From positions 36,877,501 to 36,941,500 of the forward strand of contig OX485805.1 in the NCBI GenBank assembly GCA_950295325.1: DNA of 64,000 nucleotides. Direction: 5' to 3'. Below, piece after piece: positions 52,589-61,671 of this stretch (position 1 is its first letter; every line of letters starts with the position of its first letter). The stretch is from Polytrichum commune (Eukaryota > Streptophyta > Polytrichopsida > Polytrichales > Polytrichaceae). The notes below the pieces were generated by a model that saw only the letters and a list, made by a program, of their open reading frames with translations, was not told the DNA's origin and did not search any database. The position numbers were made by a program, and so were the translations under genes.

Positions 52589-54349
52589 GGCTCGGAGCAT
52601 AGCGTAGCGGCTCCCTGACGCTCTTCTCCAAGGAGCGGAGAGGGCAGCGCGGCGGCGCCCCCGATTTTACCCGCCCCGCCCCCGCGGCCGAAGAAACGAT
52701 TCCTGGTGTTAGACCTGAACGGGGTCCTCGTCCAATGCGTTCATTGCCTTAGGACCCCCACGGTGCCCTTTTGCAAGCCCGAGGACGCGAATTACGACGG
52801 GCCACCCACGTTCATAAAGAGCAAGCTAGTTCACCTCCGCCCGTGGCTTCGGACCTTCCTCCAAATCGCCCAACAACGATGGTGGGTGGTCGTGTGGAAC
52901 TCCATGAAGGCCGAGAACACCAATGCCGTCGTGGAGTTCATCTTCAAGGGCATCGAGCCCCCCTGCATGGTCCTAGCACAGGAAGCCTGTAGAATATTGT
53001 ACACACAGGACGGCAAAGTCGTCAAAAAACCAAATAACCCCGCTTCCCCCCAATATCTCAAGGTCTTGAAGCCCATTTTTTGGGACCAGCGACCGTCCTT
53101 GATAGGCGTCCCCTACGACGTCCGCCCCACCCGCGAGAACACGCTCATGGTGGACGACAGCGCCGCAAAGAACATGTTGAACCCGACGGCCAACCTCATA
53201 GTTTGCCCTACGTGGACGGTCGAGAAGGTCCGGGACCGATTTTTGTTAGACCTTGGTAAATACCTCCAGGCGCTCTGCGGAAGCGGACTGCCCGTAAACA
53301 ATTTTGTTAGGAATAATCCCATAGGCGAGAGATACTTGGATCCACGAGACCATTTGTACAGAGAGTTGTTATCTCACGCGAAATTTAACAAGCTCATTTG
53401 AGACACTACGTGTGTTTGTATGTGTATGTATGTATGTATGTGTGTGTGTGTGTGTGTGTGCGCGCGCGCCCGTTCATTTTGTGTAATATATGCTTCATAT
53501 GTATCTTGATTTTCACGCGCTCTATCAAACCCTCCTCCCTTGGGTTTTGTTTCGTTTCTTTTTTTGCGCCAGCGTTTGGAGCCCTCGATTGACATCGTCA
53601 GCGAGTCAGACTTGGGGAGCTTCTTCTACGAGACCGTTTACGACGCCGCGTCAACCATTGACTACTCCAAGGAGCCTCTTGACGCCGGCGTTGTCGATAG
53701 CCCCCCACCCAAGCAAATCTTCCGGCGATCTGCGTCCCCGTCGCCGCTCAAGGGCATAAATCGCAAATGCGTCCGGACATCCCCTCTCGGCCCGGCGGCA
53801 GTATTACACCTCAATGGCGACTGCGGATGGACGCTCGGCCAACGAAGAGTGGAACCCTTCCTATTCCTTTGCGGGACGCATTGCCCCTCCTCGCCAACTC
53901 CGACGGGAACGCCCCCGGTGACAAGGTGAACCCCCCCCCCCAAAACATGGTTAACCGCGCATTACAATCATCCCGCAGTTAAAAAATGAACGCGTGACAC
54001 GTTTGGGTCTTCCTCCCTAAACTAACACGTGTGTTCTTGCATTCACGCGTTGCAGGTTGCTCCCACCCGTAAACCTATGCGGGCTAGTATGTCCGTCGAG
54101 TTGGAGCGTTTCTACTCCATGACCAGAAATGCAAGACAGTCCACTTCATCGTATTCGAATTCTTCATCGTATAATTCGGGCGGCCGACGGAATCCAAAAT
54201 GTGTTATTGATGGTGGTCACCCCAAGAATGGCTATAGTCGCGGGGCGGAGATTTTCAGGAATGTTGAAGCAATGCGAGCAAAAGAAGCCGCAACAAAAGA
54301 AAAAGAGGCAAAAGCAAAAGAGATAGAGGCAGTCTCCGAGGCTAGATAG
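52589..54349 (+). pseudogene. Multi-exon gene, 3' part: FCP1/NIF-like HAD phosphatase region and basic C-terminal exons
   Basis: The exon from 52589 encodes a proline-rich linker, then PKKRFLVLDLNGVLVQCVH. This is a HAD motif I of the FCP1/small CTD phosphatase type (DxDGT, here DLNGV: the first Asp is kept and the second is Asn). It continues with HLRPWLRTFLQIAQQRWWVV and TLMVDDSAAKNMLNP (the third Asp region). The Asn in place of the second catalytic Asp suggests altered or lost phosphatase activity. TGA at 52616 interrupts the linker, and the HAD part stops at 53399. Exons 53573-53925 (353 bp, one base short, frame shifts near 53780) and 54056-54349 (ending GTAG at EAVSEAR) follow with good acceptors, and all are phase 0. 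They are Ser- and Lys-rich with an alanine/glutamate helix at the end. Confidence 0.62.
53408..53470 (+). repeat. (TATG)n(TG)n(CG)n microsatellite
   Basis: A pure TATG/TG run turns into alternating CG at 53460-53468. Alternating purine-pyrimidine DNA of this kind can adopt the Z form. Confidence 0.92.
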
Positions 54350-54479
54350 GCCATAGTAGGCGTAGGGTTTTGGACCATAGGCAACATGATTTTGGGTCGC
54401 ACTATCCAATGGATGTGTGGTGTTAGCATGCTATGCATTTTACGTGCCATACTTTGTATGTTTTTTTTTTTTGCAATAA

Positions 54480-54910
54480 TATAAGTGTCACATGATTTTG
54501 CCTTTAATATGGTCTAAGGTTTGGAGTGCCTTATTGTGTGCATTAATATGAATGTTTTAAGATTTCCCCTTCAATAAGATCTATGGTTTGGAGTGCCCTA
54601 CCTAAACCATATTCATACAAGCTCTCATATTTTGTGTGCATTAATATGAATGTTTTAAGATTTTCCCTTCAATAAGATCTATGGTTTGGATTGCCCTACC
54701 TAAACCATATTCATACAAGCTCTCATATTTTGTGTGCATTAATATGAATGTTTTAAGATTTTCCCTTCAATAAGATCTATGGTTTGGATTGCCCTACCTA
54801 AACCATATTCATACAAGCTCTCATATTTTGTGTGCATTAATATGAATGTTTTAAGATGTCCCCTTCAATTTGGTCTAAGGTTTCGATTGCCCACCCTATA
54901 CCATCACAAA
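54480..54910 (+). repeat. 98-bp tandem repeat, about four units
   Basis: GTGTGCATTAATATGAATG starts at 54536, 54634, 54732 and 54830, each exactly 98 bp apart. Each unit also carries AGATCTATGGTTTGG and ACCTAAACCATATTCATACA. The edge units are diverged. Confidence 0.93.
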
Positions 54911-55902
54911 TATGAGTTATTAATGGGGTTCTTGGTCTAAACACCCGCTTCAAAGTGTTCGCATCTTACAACTTTCACCAATATGTGTTCCATTTATCCT
55001 TGTTCTTATTTCTGTGAATGTCTCAAAATGCCCAAAAAGTCTCAATTTAACGAATATAGTGTTCTAGCTTTGATTGGTATGGCGTTCGGTGAGGATCAAA
55101 GACCTAACATCATAAAGACACATGTTTAAAAGAGATTGGACTACGTCTTCAAATCTTAATACCGAATCTACACTCAATAGTGAACACAATTGGAATGACC
55201 CATGTATTTAGTTAGGAAATCAACACTTGCACTTTTGATAACCATAACTAAAGCAAGGGAGGTCCAATTTTGGATCCGGTTTTTACATAAGATTCAGCAT
55301 GGATTTGGTAATGGAACACATAACATTATTCACATCCATAACAATGTTATGTGGGACTTGTAATATTCTATAGAATATTCCCACATTCAATCTGTTTGTG
55401 GTAAATATTCCGCAAAAAACTGTCAGCCCCACAGAGAATATGAGTACTCTTATGCACAAACTTTGTCGTGTAAATTACTTTGGTAGAAGCTGAAGAACAT
55501 GAGAAAGGAACCAAATAACACCCACATACTTTCCAGCCACTTTCTATCGGAGCCTTGGTGCTTATTATTTTAATGTCATGAGTTGAGTCCTCCATAGTCG
55601 GCACAAGTTGAGATAAGTTAGGCTGGAAACTGAGAAGGGAGGTGGAAGACCACACGTTTACAGACAAGTCTACCCAATGAAAGAGGGGCCAAGCTTCTAG
55701 AAGGAAGGCACATGTCAGGGCATCTCATTTTTATTCCAATAGCGACGTGTGTGGCCCTCCCAAGTCCCTGGTTGAGGCATAAAGCCGGCCAGGAATGGAG
55801 GGCAAACGAATCCGAGTCGTCCTCTTTCTACGCGTAGGATTCAAACCACATTTCCATTTTTTGGAGCGCCCGAACACTTGCCCGACTTGCTGCCCGATTG
55901 TA
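54911..55902. other. Non-coding stretch
   Basis: No gene is seen. Near 55044-55070 the start of the 329-bp dispersed repeat appears inverted (AATTTAACGAATATAGTGTT). Confidence 0.45.
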
Positions 55903-55910
55903 TATAAGAT

Positions 55911-56141
55911 CAATGATCGGGGAGATTTTTGGGCATAACCGGTTGAGATCTTAGTGTTTGCAAGTCGAAGGGGTGGCATGTTGACACCTTCTGGTTTTCT
56001 TTTCTTAAATTGGAGTATATTTTGTAAATCGGTAATTTGTAAAATGATCAGTAATTTCCTTGCAGTCTTGAGCTTCAACTGGTTATTTCTCAAATTCAAC
56101 CGGTTCATCTATAACTAACTGTTGGTTCTCCTCAATCATAG
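55911..56141 (+). mobile_element. hAT-type MITE, copy 1 (231 bp)
   Basis: Flanked by the 8-bp duplication TATAAGAT (55903-55910 and 56142-56149). The ends are CAATGATCGGGGAGA and a degenerate complement reading TCTCCTCAATCATAG. An 8-bp TSD and CA-starting short TIRs fit hAT elements. It contains paired AACCGGTTGAG-type motifs and no coding capacity. Confidence 0.85.
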
Positions 56142-56386
56142 TATAAGATGGGTATGTGGTCACACTAGGGGAACTTGCAGCTCCACAAGACAAGGTGGAC
56201 GGGTCTTAAATGGTTACTTCTTCTCCGACTAGTTCAATAGATGTCACCTAATCTCAATTGAATTATAATGTCTGGATGATCCATAAAGTTTCCTTTCATT
56301 GTGGTCAACTAAACCTTGATGATGCATTGTTGCTTGAGGTGTTTGCCGATGATTGTATTTTAACTTATTTGAAAGTGTGTCATATG

Positions 56387-56551
56387 AATATTTCTTTGTG
56401 TTGGTCTTTCAAATTCCTAATTTTAGGTTCATACAATTGTCCAAATTGAGGAATAGCCAAGGAGTTGGTCACGGGAGCAAATTTTGATGACTTACTTCGT
56501 AACACTAAGAACAAATTTCTAATATGATCAATCACAGTAATAAATTACATA
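56387..56551 (+). repeat. Direct duplication, copy 1 (uninterrupted)
   Basis: Similar to 56812-56871 plus 57098-57206, that is, to the same sequence interrupted by MITE copy 2. It shares TTTCTTTGTGTTGGTC and GTTCATA...GTCCAAAT, then GCAAATTTTGA and AATAAATTA. Confidence 0.8.
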
Positions 56552-56811
56552 TTCTGCTTCATTTTGGAGTACAGTATAATATACAAAAATGAATCTCTCA
56601 AAAGAATAAATGGAACATTGTCATAATGATCCTCCAAAATGGGAGGATCATCAAAGTTTTCATAAGGAAACTTTGTGCTCAAAATGCCAATCTCAAAATA
56701 AAGGTTGGGGGACAGAAAATCCATATCTTGAGTTCAAATAAACTCTTTGTCGATGCATTATTCCGTATGGTGTTGTCCAATCATGTAATTTCTCCCTGAA
56801 TTTTTCCATTG

Positions 56812-57206
56812 GAATATTTCTTTGTGTTGGTCCTTGAAATTCCTAACTTAGGTTCATAGATTCGTCCAAATCAATGATCGGGGAGAACCGGCAGTTAGTT
56901 ACAAATAAACCGGTTGAGTTTGAGAAATAACTGGTTGAAGTTCAAGTCTGCAGGAAAATTACCGATCATTTTAGAGGAAGTTATAGAATATACCCCAATT
57001 TAATAAAGGAAAACCGGAGGATGTCAACATGTAACCGATTAGTCTTGCAAACTCTAGGATCTCAACCGATTATGCCCAAAAATCTCCCCGATCACTGGTC
57101 CAAATTGAAAAGAACCAAACAATGGTATCAGGAGCAATTTTTGACGACCTACTTTGTAGCATTGAAAACAAATTGCTAATTTTATCACTGAAGATAATAA
57201 ATTAGC
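56812..57206 (+). repeat. Direct duplication, copy 2 (interrupted by a MITE)
   Basis: Second copy of 56387-56551 with 226 bp of MITE and an 8-bp TSD added inside. It shows the pre-insertion sequence of the target site. Confidence 0.8.
56872..57097 (-). mobile_element. hAT-type MITE, copy 2 (226 bp)
   Basis: Flanked by GTCCAAAT at 56864-56871 and 57098-57105. The ends are CAATGATCGGGGAGA and TCTCCCCGATCACTG. It is the same family as 55911-56141, inverted. The uninterrupted target is preserved at 56387-56551. Confidence 0.9.
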
Positions 57207-57309
57207 GCGGGGGAGGTAAGTTAATTGTTTCAATCAGTCGAGATTCCTGGTTGTAGGTAACAACTAGGACTCTTTTATTTTTTAATTGTTTTGGGCAAGG
57301 AGCGGAGAC

Positions 57310-57890
57310 CCGTGTCACTGAGGCGCTGTGAATGAGCCTCTTGATTTCGCGAGCATGGTGCATCCGAACCGTTGATCCACCAAGGCCCACCAAGGGCCTC
57401 AATGATCCTAGGTGGTGCTTGCCACCAAGGCGGGGTGGGGCCGTGGGCCTCATGTCTTTTTTCGGGGAGGCCGACTTTAGGGTGGTGTCGGGCCTAGTGG
57501 CTTGGCGGGCTCGGTGGGCTAGGCAGCTAGGTAGGCTAGGCCTACTTACTAAATAACTAGTTGGTTGGTTACCCTTACTCTACTTACTAAATAACTAGTT
57601 GGTTGGTTACCCTTACTCTACTTACTAAATAACTAGTTGGTTACCCTTATTTGCTAAGTGGCAAGGGACGGCTAAGGCGGGGTCACTTCTTTTACGTACT
57701 CACACATGAATTTACAACTGCAAAGCAATGTGGACACTTCCAACTCCCCCCAAACATTGTAAGGTTTAGGGTCTTAAACGGACATTTTCTTTTTTCACCC
57801 ACTTGTACTAAGATACTAGGATGCCAAACATGCAATTAGTGCGAGATGATTAGCACATCCAATTTGTGAACGTGCCCACTTTATTAACCA
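57310..57890 (+). repeat. Left long TIR of the Mutator-like element
   Basis: Reverse complement of 59019-59894 minus the MITE, with small differences. Includes three tandem copies of a ~48-bp ACTTACTAAATAACTAGTTGG unit at 57543-57640; the right arm has only two, so the arms have diverged in copy number. Confidence 0.9.
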
Positions 57891-58384
57891 TGCTAAATAG
57901 AACAAATTTAGGCCCAATTACAATTACCATGGAAGATGATATGACCCAACCTTCTACTACAACCGAGATAAGTATGCAAGGTTTACCAAGGCCAAAAAAT
58001 GCAAGGGAAAAACACCAACGACAAAATGTTGCCCAAAAACGAAAGCACGTACAATTTCCAAAGGTTTTCAAGCAAAAATGTCGTGTGTGCGGAGACTATA
58101 ATATCATTTTATCTAGTTACGATTCCACCTCATGTAGGAATTGTGCTTCGCAAGTGACTAGAGGTGAGTTAGAATTTGGAACAATTGGCATTGATGGGTC
58201 ATTGGTTGGAAAGTTGGTGGAGATTTTCAATGACGAAACAAACAAATGGTATATTGGTAGGCTATCATGTTACAACCATTGCAAGGAGGGAGACTATCCA
58301 CAATCATATAACATAGAATTACAACATAATGGTAATGTCATTAGAGGCATTACATTTCCAGATGAAAATATTCGATTTGCTTGA
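57866..58384 (+). CDS. 172-codon ORF with a zinc-ribbon-like motif, function unknown
   Basis: The frame starts MNVPTLLTMLNRTNLG; a later in-frame Met (EDDMTQ region) could also start it. The first third is polar and then basic (KHQRQNVAQKRKHVQF). The middle has CRVCGDYNIIL and then SCRNCASQ, a CxxC...CxxC pair spaced like a zinc ribbon. The last part reads VGKLVEIFNDETNKWYIGRL, which resembles a small SH3/Tudor-like barrel, and ends EDNIRFA-like. It lies between the arms of the Mutator-like element, the usual position of a captured gene fragment. There are no stops or visible decay, but no relative is identified. Confidence 0.45.
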   Translation: MNVPTLLTMLNRTNLGPITITMEDDMTQPSTTTEISMQGLPRPKNAREKHQRQNVAQKRKHVQFPKVFKQKCRVCGDYNIILSSYDSTSCRNCASQVTRGELEFGTIGIDGSLVGKLVEIFNDETNKWYIGRLSCYNHCKEGDYPQSYNIELQHNGNVIRGITFPDENIRFA

Positions 58385-59018
58385 TAATAGGCATAATACA
58401 TAGATTATGTAATGTAGGTGACACTAAGTATGATACAATTATTTACAAATGTATATGGGCCTTTTGTGGTCACTCTTCTTAATTGGACATGTATATTTGA
58501 GTGGTATATGTGCAAGTCTTGAAGTTAGGTATGGACACCAATAAGTGTTGAAATATAATAAGATTACACTATGTACTTCAAGTATAACATGATTATATTT
58601 AAGCCCATTTGGCACGATTGGGAGGGCTTACTTTATTTTATAAAGAGACAAGGAGTCGCCATTTAGGCCTATTATCACTTTTGTATTTGAAAACTTGAAA
58701 TGAAAATGCTCACAATAAATAAGTATAGGAAACCATTTCCAATCCAGTAGGGTAGATGTGCATAATTTGGTTTGTGATCTTAAACGAACACCTATGGTTG
58801 GATGAAGTATGGCTAGAGCTTGGGTGTCAATCTAAGAACGGACACCAAAATGCATGTCTTGAAAAGATAGAGGACATCGTGTTGAGAACTTATTAACCAT
58901 GCTAAATGGAACAAATCTCATAATTGGGGATGCCTAAATGGTAATTGTTTTAACTTGTGGAATGTTCATTTTGATAGTGAATAGAATATTCACATGAGCT
59001 CCTCAAATTATGAGGAAA

Positions 59019-59894
59019 GTGGGCACGGGCACAAATTGGATGTGCTAATCATCTCGCACTAATTGCATGTTTGGCATCCTAGTATCTTAGTACAAGTGGG
59101 TGAAAAAAAAATGTCCGTTTAAGACCCTAAACCTTACAATGTTGGGGGATGTTGGAAGTGCCCACATTGCTTTGAAGTTGTAAATTCATGTGTGAGTACG
59201 TAAAAAAAGTGACCCAGCCTTAGGGCCGATTCACACTATGGCCAAACTTCGAGAGGAGAAGCGTTTGGACCAATGAAAATGCAGAAATGTCCAAAGTCCG
59301 TCCTCTCGGCCTTCACACTAGAGGCCGAAGTCCAAAGGACGTCGCCTCCAAAAGAGCCTAGGTGGCAACACTTTTAAGAAGTTATGGCGCCAAGAGTTTG
59401 GCCTCTCAAGCAAAATTTTGCTCGACCCAAACTTCCGTGGAGAGGCCAAACTTTTTTTTCATTAAAATATTCAAAATCTGAATATAGCTTCTCCTCTCGA
59501 CATAGTTTGGTCATGAAAAGTGACGCTTCTCCTCTCGACTTGGGCATAGTGTGAACCGGCCCTTAGCCGTCCCTTGCCACTTAGTAAGTAAGGGTAACCA
59601 ACTAGTTATTTAGTAAGTAGAATAAGGGTAACCAACCAACTAGTTATTTAGTAAGTAGGCCTAGCCTACCTAGCTGCCTAGCCCACCGAGCCCGCCAAGC
59701 CACTAGGCCCGATACCACCCTAAAGCCGGCCTCCCCAAAAAAAGACATGAGGCCCACGACCCCACCCCACCTTGGTGGCAAGCACCACCCCACCCCCGCC
59801 ACCTAGGATGATTGAGGCCCTTGGTGGATCAACGGTTCGGATGCACCATGCTCGCGAAATGAAGAGGCTCATTCACAGCGCCTCAGTAACACGG
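59019..59894 (-). repeat. Right long TIR of the Mutator-like element
   Basis: Inverted copy of the left arm, interrupted at 59220-59565 by a MITE. Confidence 0.9.
59223..59562. mobile_element. Tourist-like (PIF/Harbinger) MITE nested in the right TIR, 340 bp
   Basis: The ends are GGGCCGATTCACACTATG and CATAGTGTGAACCGGCCC, nearly perfect inverted repeats, flanked by TTA at 59220-59222 and 59563-59565. A TTA duplication and GGGCC-type ends are the Tourist/PIF-Harbinger signature. The left arm preserves the empty site. It has subterminal pairs of CTTCGAGAGGAGAAGC and GCTTCTCCTCTCGAC and no coding sequence. Confidence 0.93.
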
Positions 59895-59924
59895 AGCGGA
59901 GACTGTTTCCAAAGCCAAATCCAA

Positions 59925-60085
59925 CCGGTTACACGCTGATTTCTGTCGGATTTTTCTCTATTAGCTTAAGGTATGTTCCACAGATTCCTCTATACTGATC
60001 AGCGATTTGCTTAAAGTCATGTACTTGAACCGGTGAAGTTCTTATTTCTCAAACTCAACCGGCCCATCTGTAACTAGCGAGATGG
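59925..60085. repeat. Diverged relative of the hAT MITE family
   Basis: Shares ordered strings with 55911-56141, such as TTATTTCTCAAACTCAACCGG, CATCTGTAACTA and AACCGGTTACA. The ends are not recognisable. Confidence 0.5.
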
Positions 60086-60590
60086 ATGGGCGATAGCTAG
60101 CGATCTGCCATTCTGGAAGCAGTGGTCGACATGCATGCATGAAATGGTCGAGCTTATGTAGGAAACTTCAGTTTGCGTCAGTAGTCAAGGTTTGGTTAGT
60201 TCATTCTTTCTTCCTCTCTATTCCTCTCGCCCTGGACAATTTATGCGGCTGCGATATGTGAGGTTTTGAAGTCTCTAGAAGGGTTGGGCGCGGTGTAATC
60301 TGTCTAACCCCGCTATCGACATCCACGCTATGCCCTGTGGGTGTCGGCGGCACGCACTCTTGAGTGTGTGCGTGAATCTGTATATGTGTGGAGGAGGAGC
60401 ATGCATCATGTGTTGGACAAACGTGTCGGATCTGAAATGGATGGGTTCGCCAACTTCTGAAGGGTTTGTGGGTCAAGCTTTCCTTTCCAGTAGCATCACG
60501 CAAGCTTGCTGCCACCGCTTTGCTCGTTGGCTCAAGTTTCATTTTTCGTAGAATTAGCCGCCTGTGCGAGTATTGGTCTACTTCACCTCT
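60086..60590. other. Non-coding stretch upstream of the tandem duplication
   Basis: Short frames exist on both strands but none has a recognisable product or splice context. Confidence 0.4.
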
Positions 60591-61085
60591 GTTCAAGTTG
60601 CTTGAACTTGGAGCTCAAGTCCCAGGAGCTCATCATTTTCTCTTAACAAGAGCGGATCTCAAAAGTCGAGACAGTGGTCTTCATGTAAAATGGGCTAGTA
60701 CAGGTTTGTTCTGAAGCTTCCCCTAGGAACTCAACTTTTGGGAACGTGTGGCATTTGATCATGCTTTTGAAGTTCAAGGTAGCTATTCAAGAGATTGGTA
60801 CTCTTCTTTTATTCTCTACTCCACGTCTCTTCAATATGCTTGAACTTGGAGTCCCAGTCCCTGGAGCTTCTCGCTCGCTCTTGACAAGAGCGGATCTCGA
60901 CAGTGGAGACAGTGGTGGCACTTATATGATATTTTTTCGCTTCATGTGAATTAAATGGAGTATTCCAGGTTATTCTGAAGCTTCCCCTAGAAATTGATCC
61001 TGAACTTTTGGAAACATGTGGCACTTGATCATGCTTTTGAAGTTGTAGGTCGCTATTCAAGAGATTGATACTCTTTTTGAATCTT
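60591..61085 (+). repeat. Tandem duplication of a ~250-bp unit
   Basis: 60595-60829 and 60835-61085 share TTGAACTTGGAG, ACAAGAGCGGATCTC, GAAGCTTCCCCTAG, TGATCATGCTTTTGAAGTT and GCTATTCAAGAGATTG in the same order, with moderate divergence. Confidence 0.85.
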
Positions 61086-61671
61086 CTGATGACCTCAGGG
61101 ACCGACAAATTTGTGGTGGGGTACCGCCAAAGTTCTGGTGGCTTGTCTTTCGTCCCAGATTTGGTTTGGACTTGGTCTTCTGAAAGACTTCTTGGAGCTC
61201 TTTGATCCCATATTCTAGTCTGCCTACTGGACTCTGTGCACAAATTTTGCGCCACATACATGGGAAATTTGAATTTGGTCACTTGCTGACGAGAATCTGA
61301 ACTTCTCGGATGCTCTTCTTTTCTTGTGGTTGCCCTTGGCTGCTTTTAACCGTGAACACTGAGGTAGCTGAATCCGGAACGGAGGGTAATGATGGCTAGT
61401 AACTTCCCATCAGAGAGGATACCATTGAGCCTGGTAAATGTTTTCGTAGACATTACACTTATCAGCATATCAAGCAAGTGCAAATAAGATTCTCCAGTCG
61501 TCAGGCTCTTTGAATGCGTAGTTCCACACCGGTGCAGCAGTATAAGGTGGATAACAGCACACAACAGCAGGTTTTTGGAGCACAGTTACAAAGCATTGAC
61601 GGGCTACACGTAAGAAAAAAAGGCAGAAAGAAAGAAAGAGAGGCACCCCACGTGTTCCTTTTATTGTCCAC
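61086..61671 (+). promoter_or_regulatory. Upstream region of the TIR-NB-ARC gene
   Basis: The last part is purine-rich (GGCAGAAAGAAAGAAAGAGAGG at 61622-61643), which could be leader sequence. No TATA box can be named with confidence. Confidence 0.3.

Larger units (their letters stand above)
57310..59894. mobile_element. Mutator-like element with long TIRs carrying an ORF (Pack-MULE-like)
   Basis: The 9-bp duplication AGCGGAGAC at 57301-57309 and 59895-59903 is the Mutator signature. The ends CCGTGTCACTGAGGCGC and GCGCCTCAGTAACACGG are inverted, and the complementarity extends about 580 bp inwards (57310-57890 against 59019-59894, apart from a nested MITE). There is no transposase; a single ORF sits between the arms. 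The element is therefore non-autonomous and would depend on a transposase elsewhere. Tandem GTTGGTTACCC/ACTAAATAACTAG units lie in both arms. Confidence 0.92.

Noticed and set aside
53573-53929. The full 129-codon frame ending PTPTGTPPVTR as the real exon reading
   Set aside because: The second half reads better in another frame (ALPLLANSDGNAPGDK up to a good donor at 53926), and the exon length is one base short of phase 0, which points to a single-base deletion.
60809-61282. 157-codon minus-strand frame over the tandem duplication
   Set aside because: Overlaps a diverged tandem duplication and has no recognised motif or start context.
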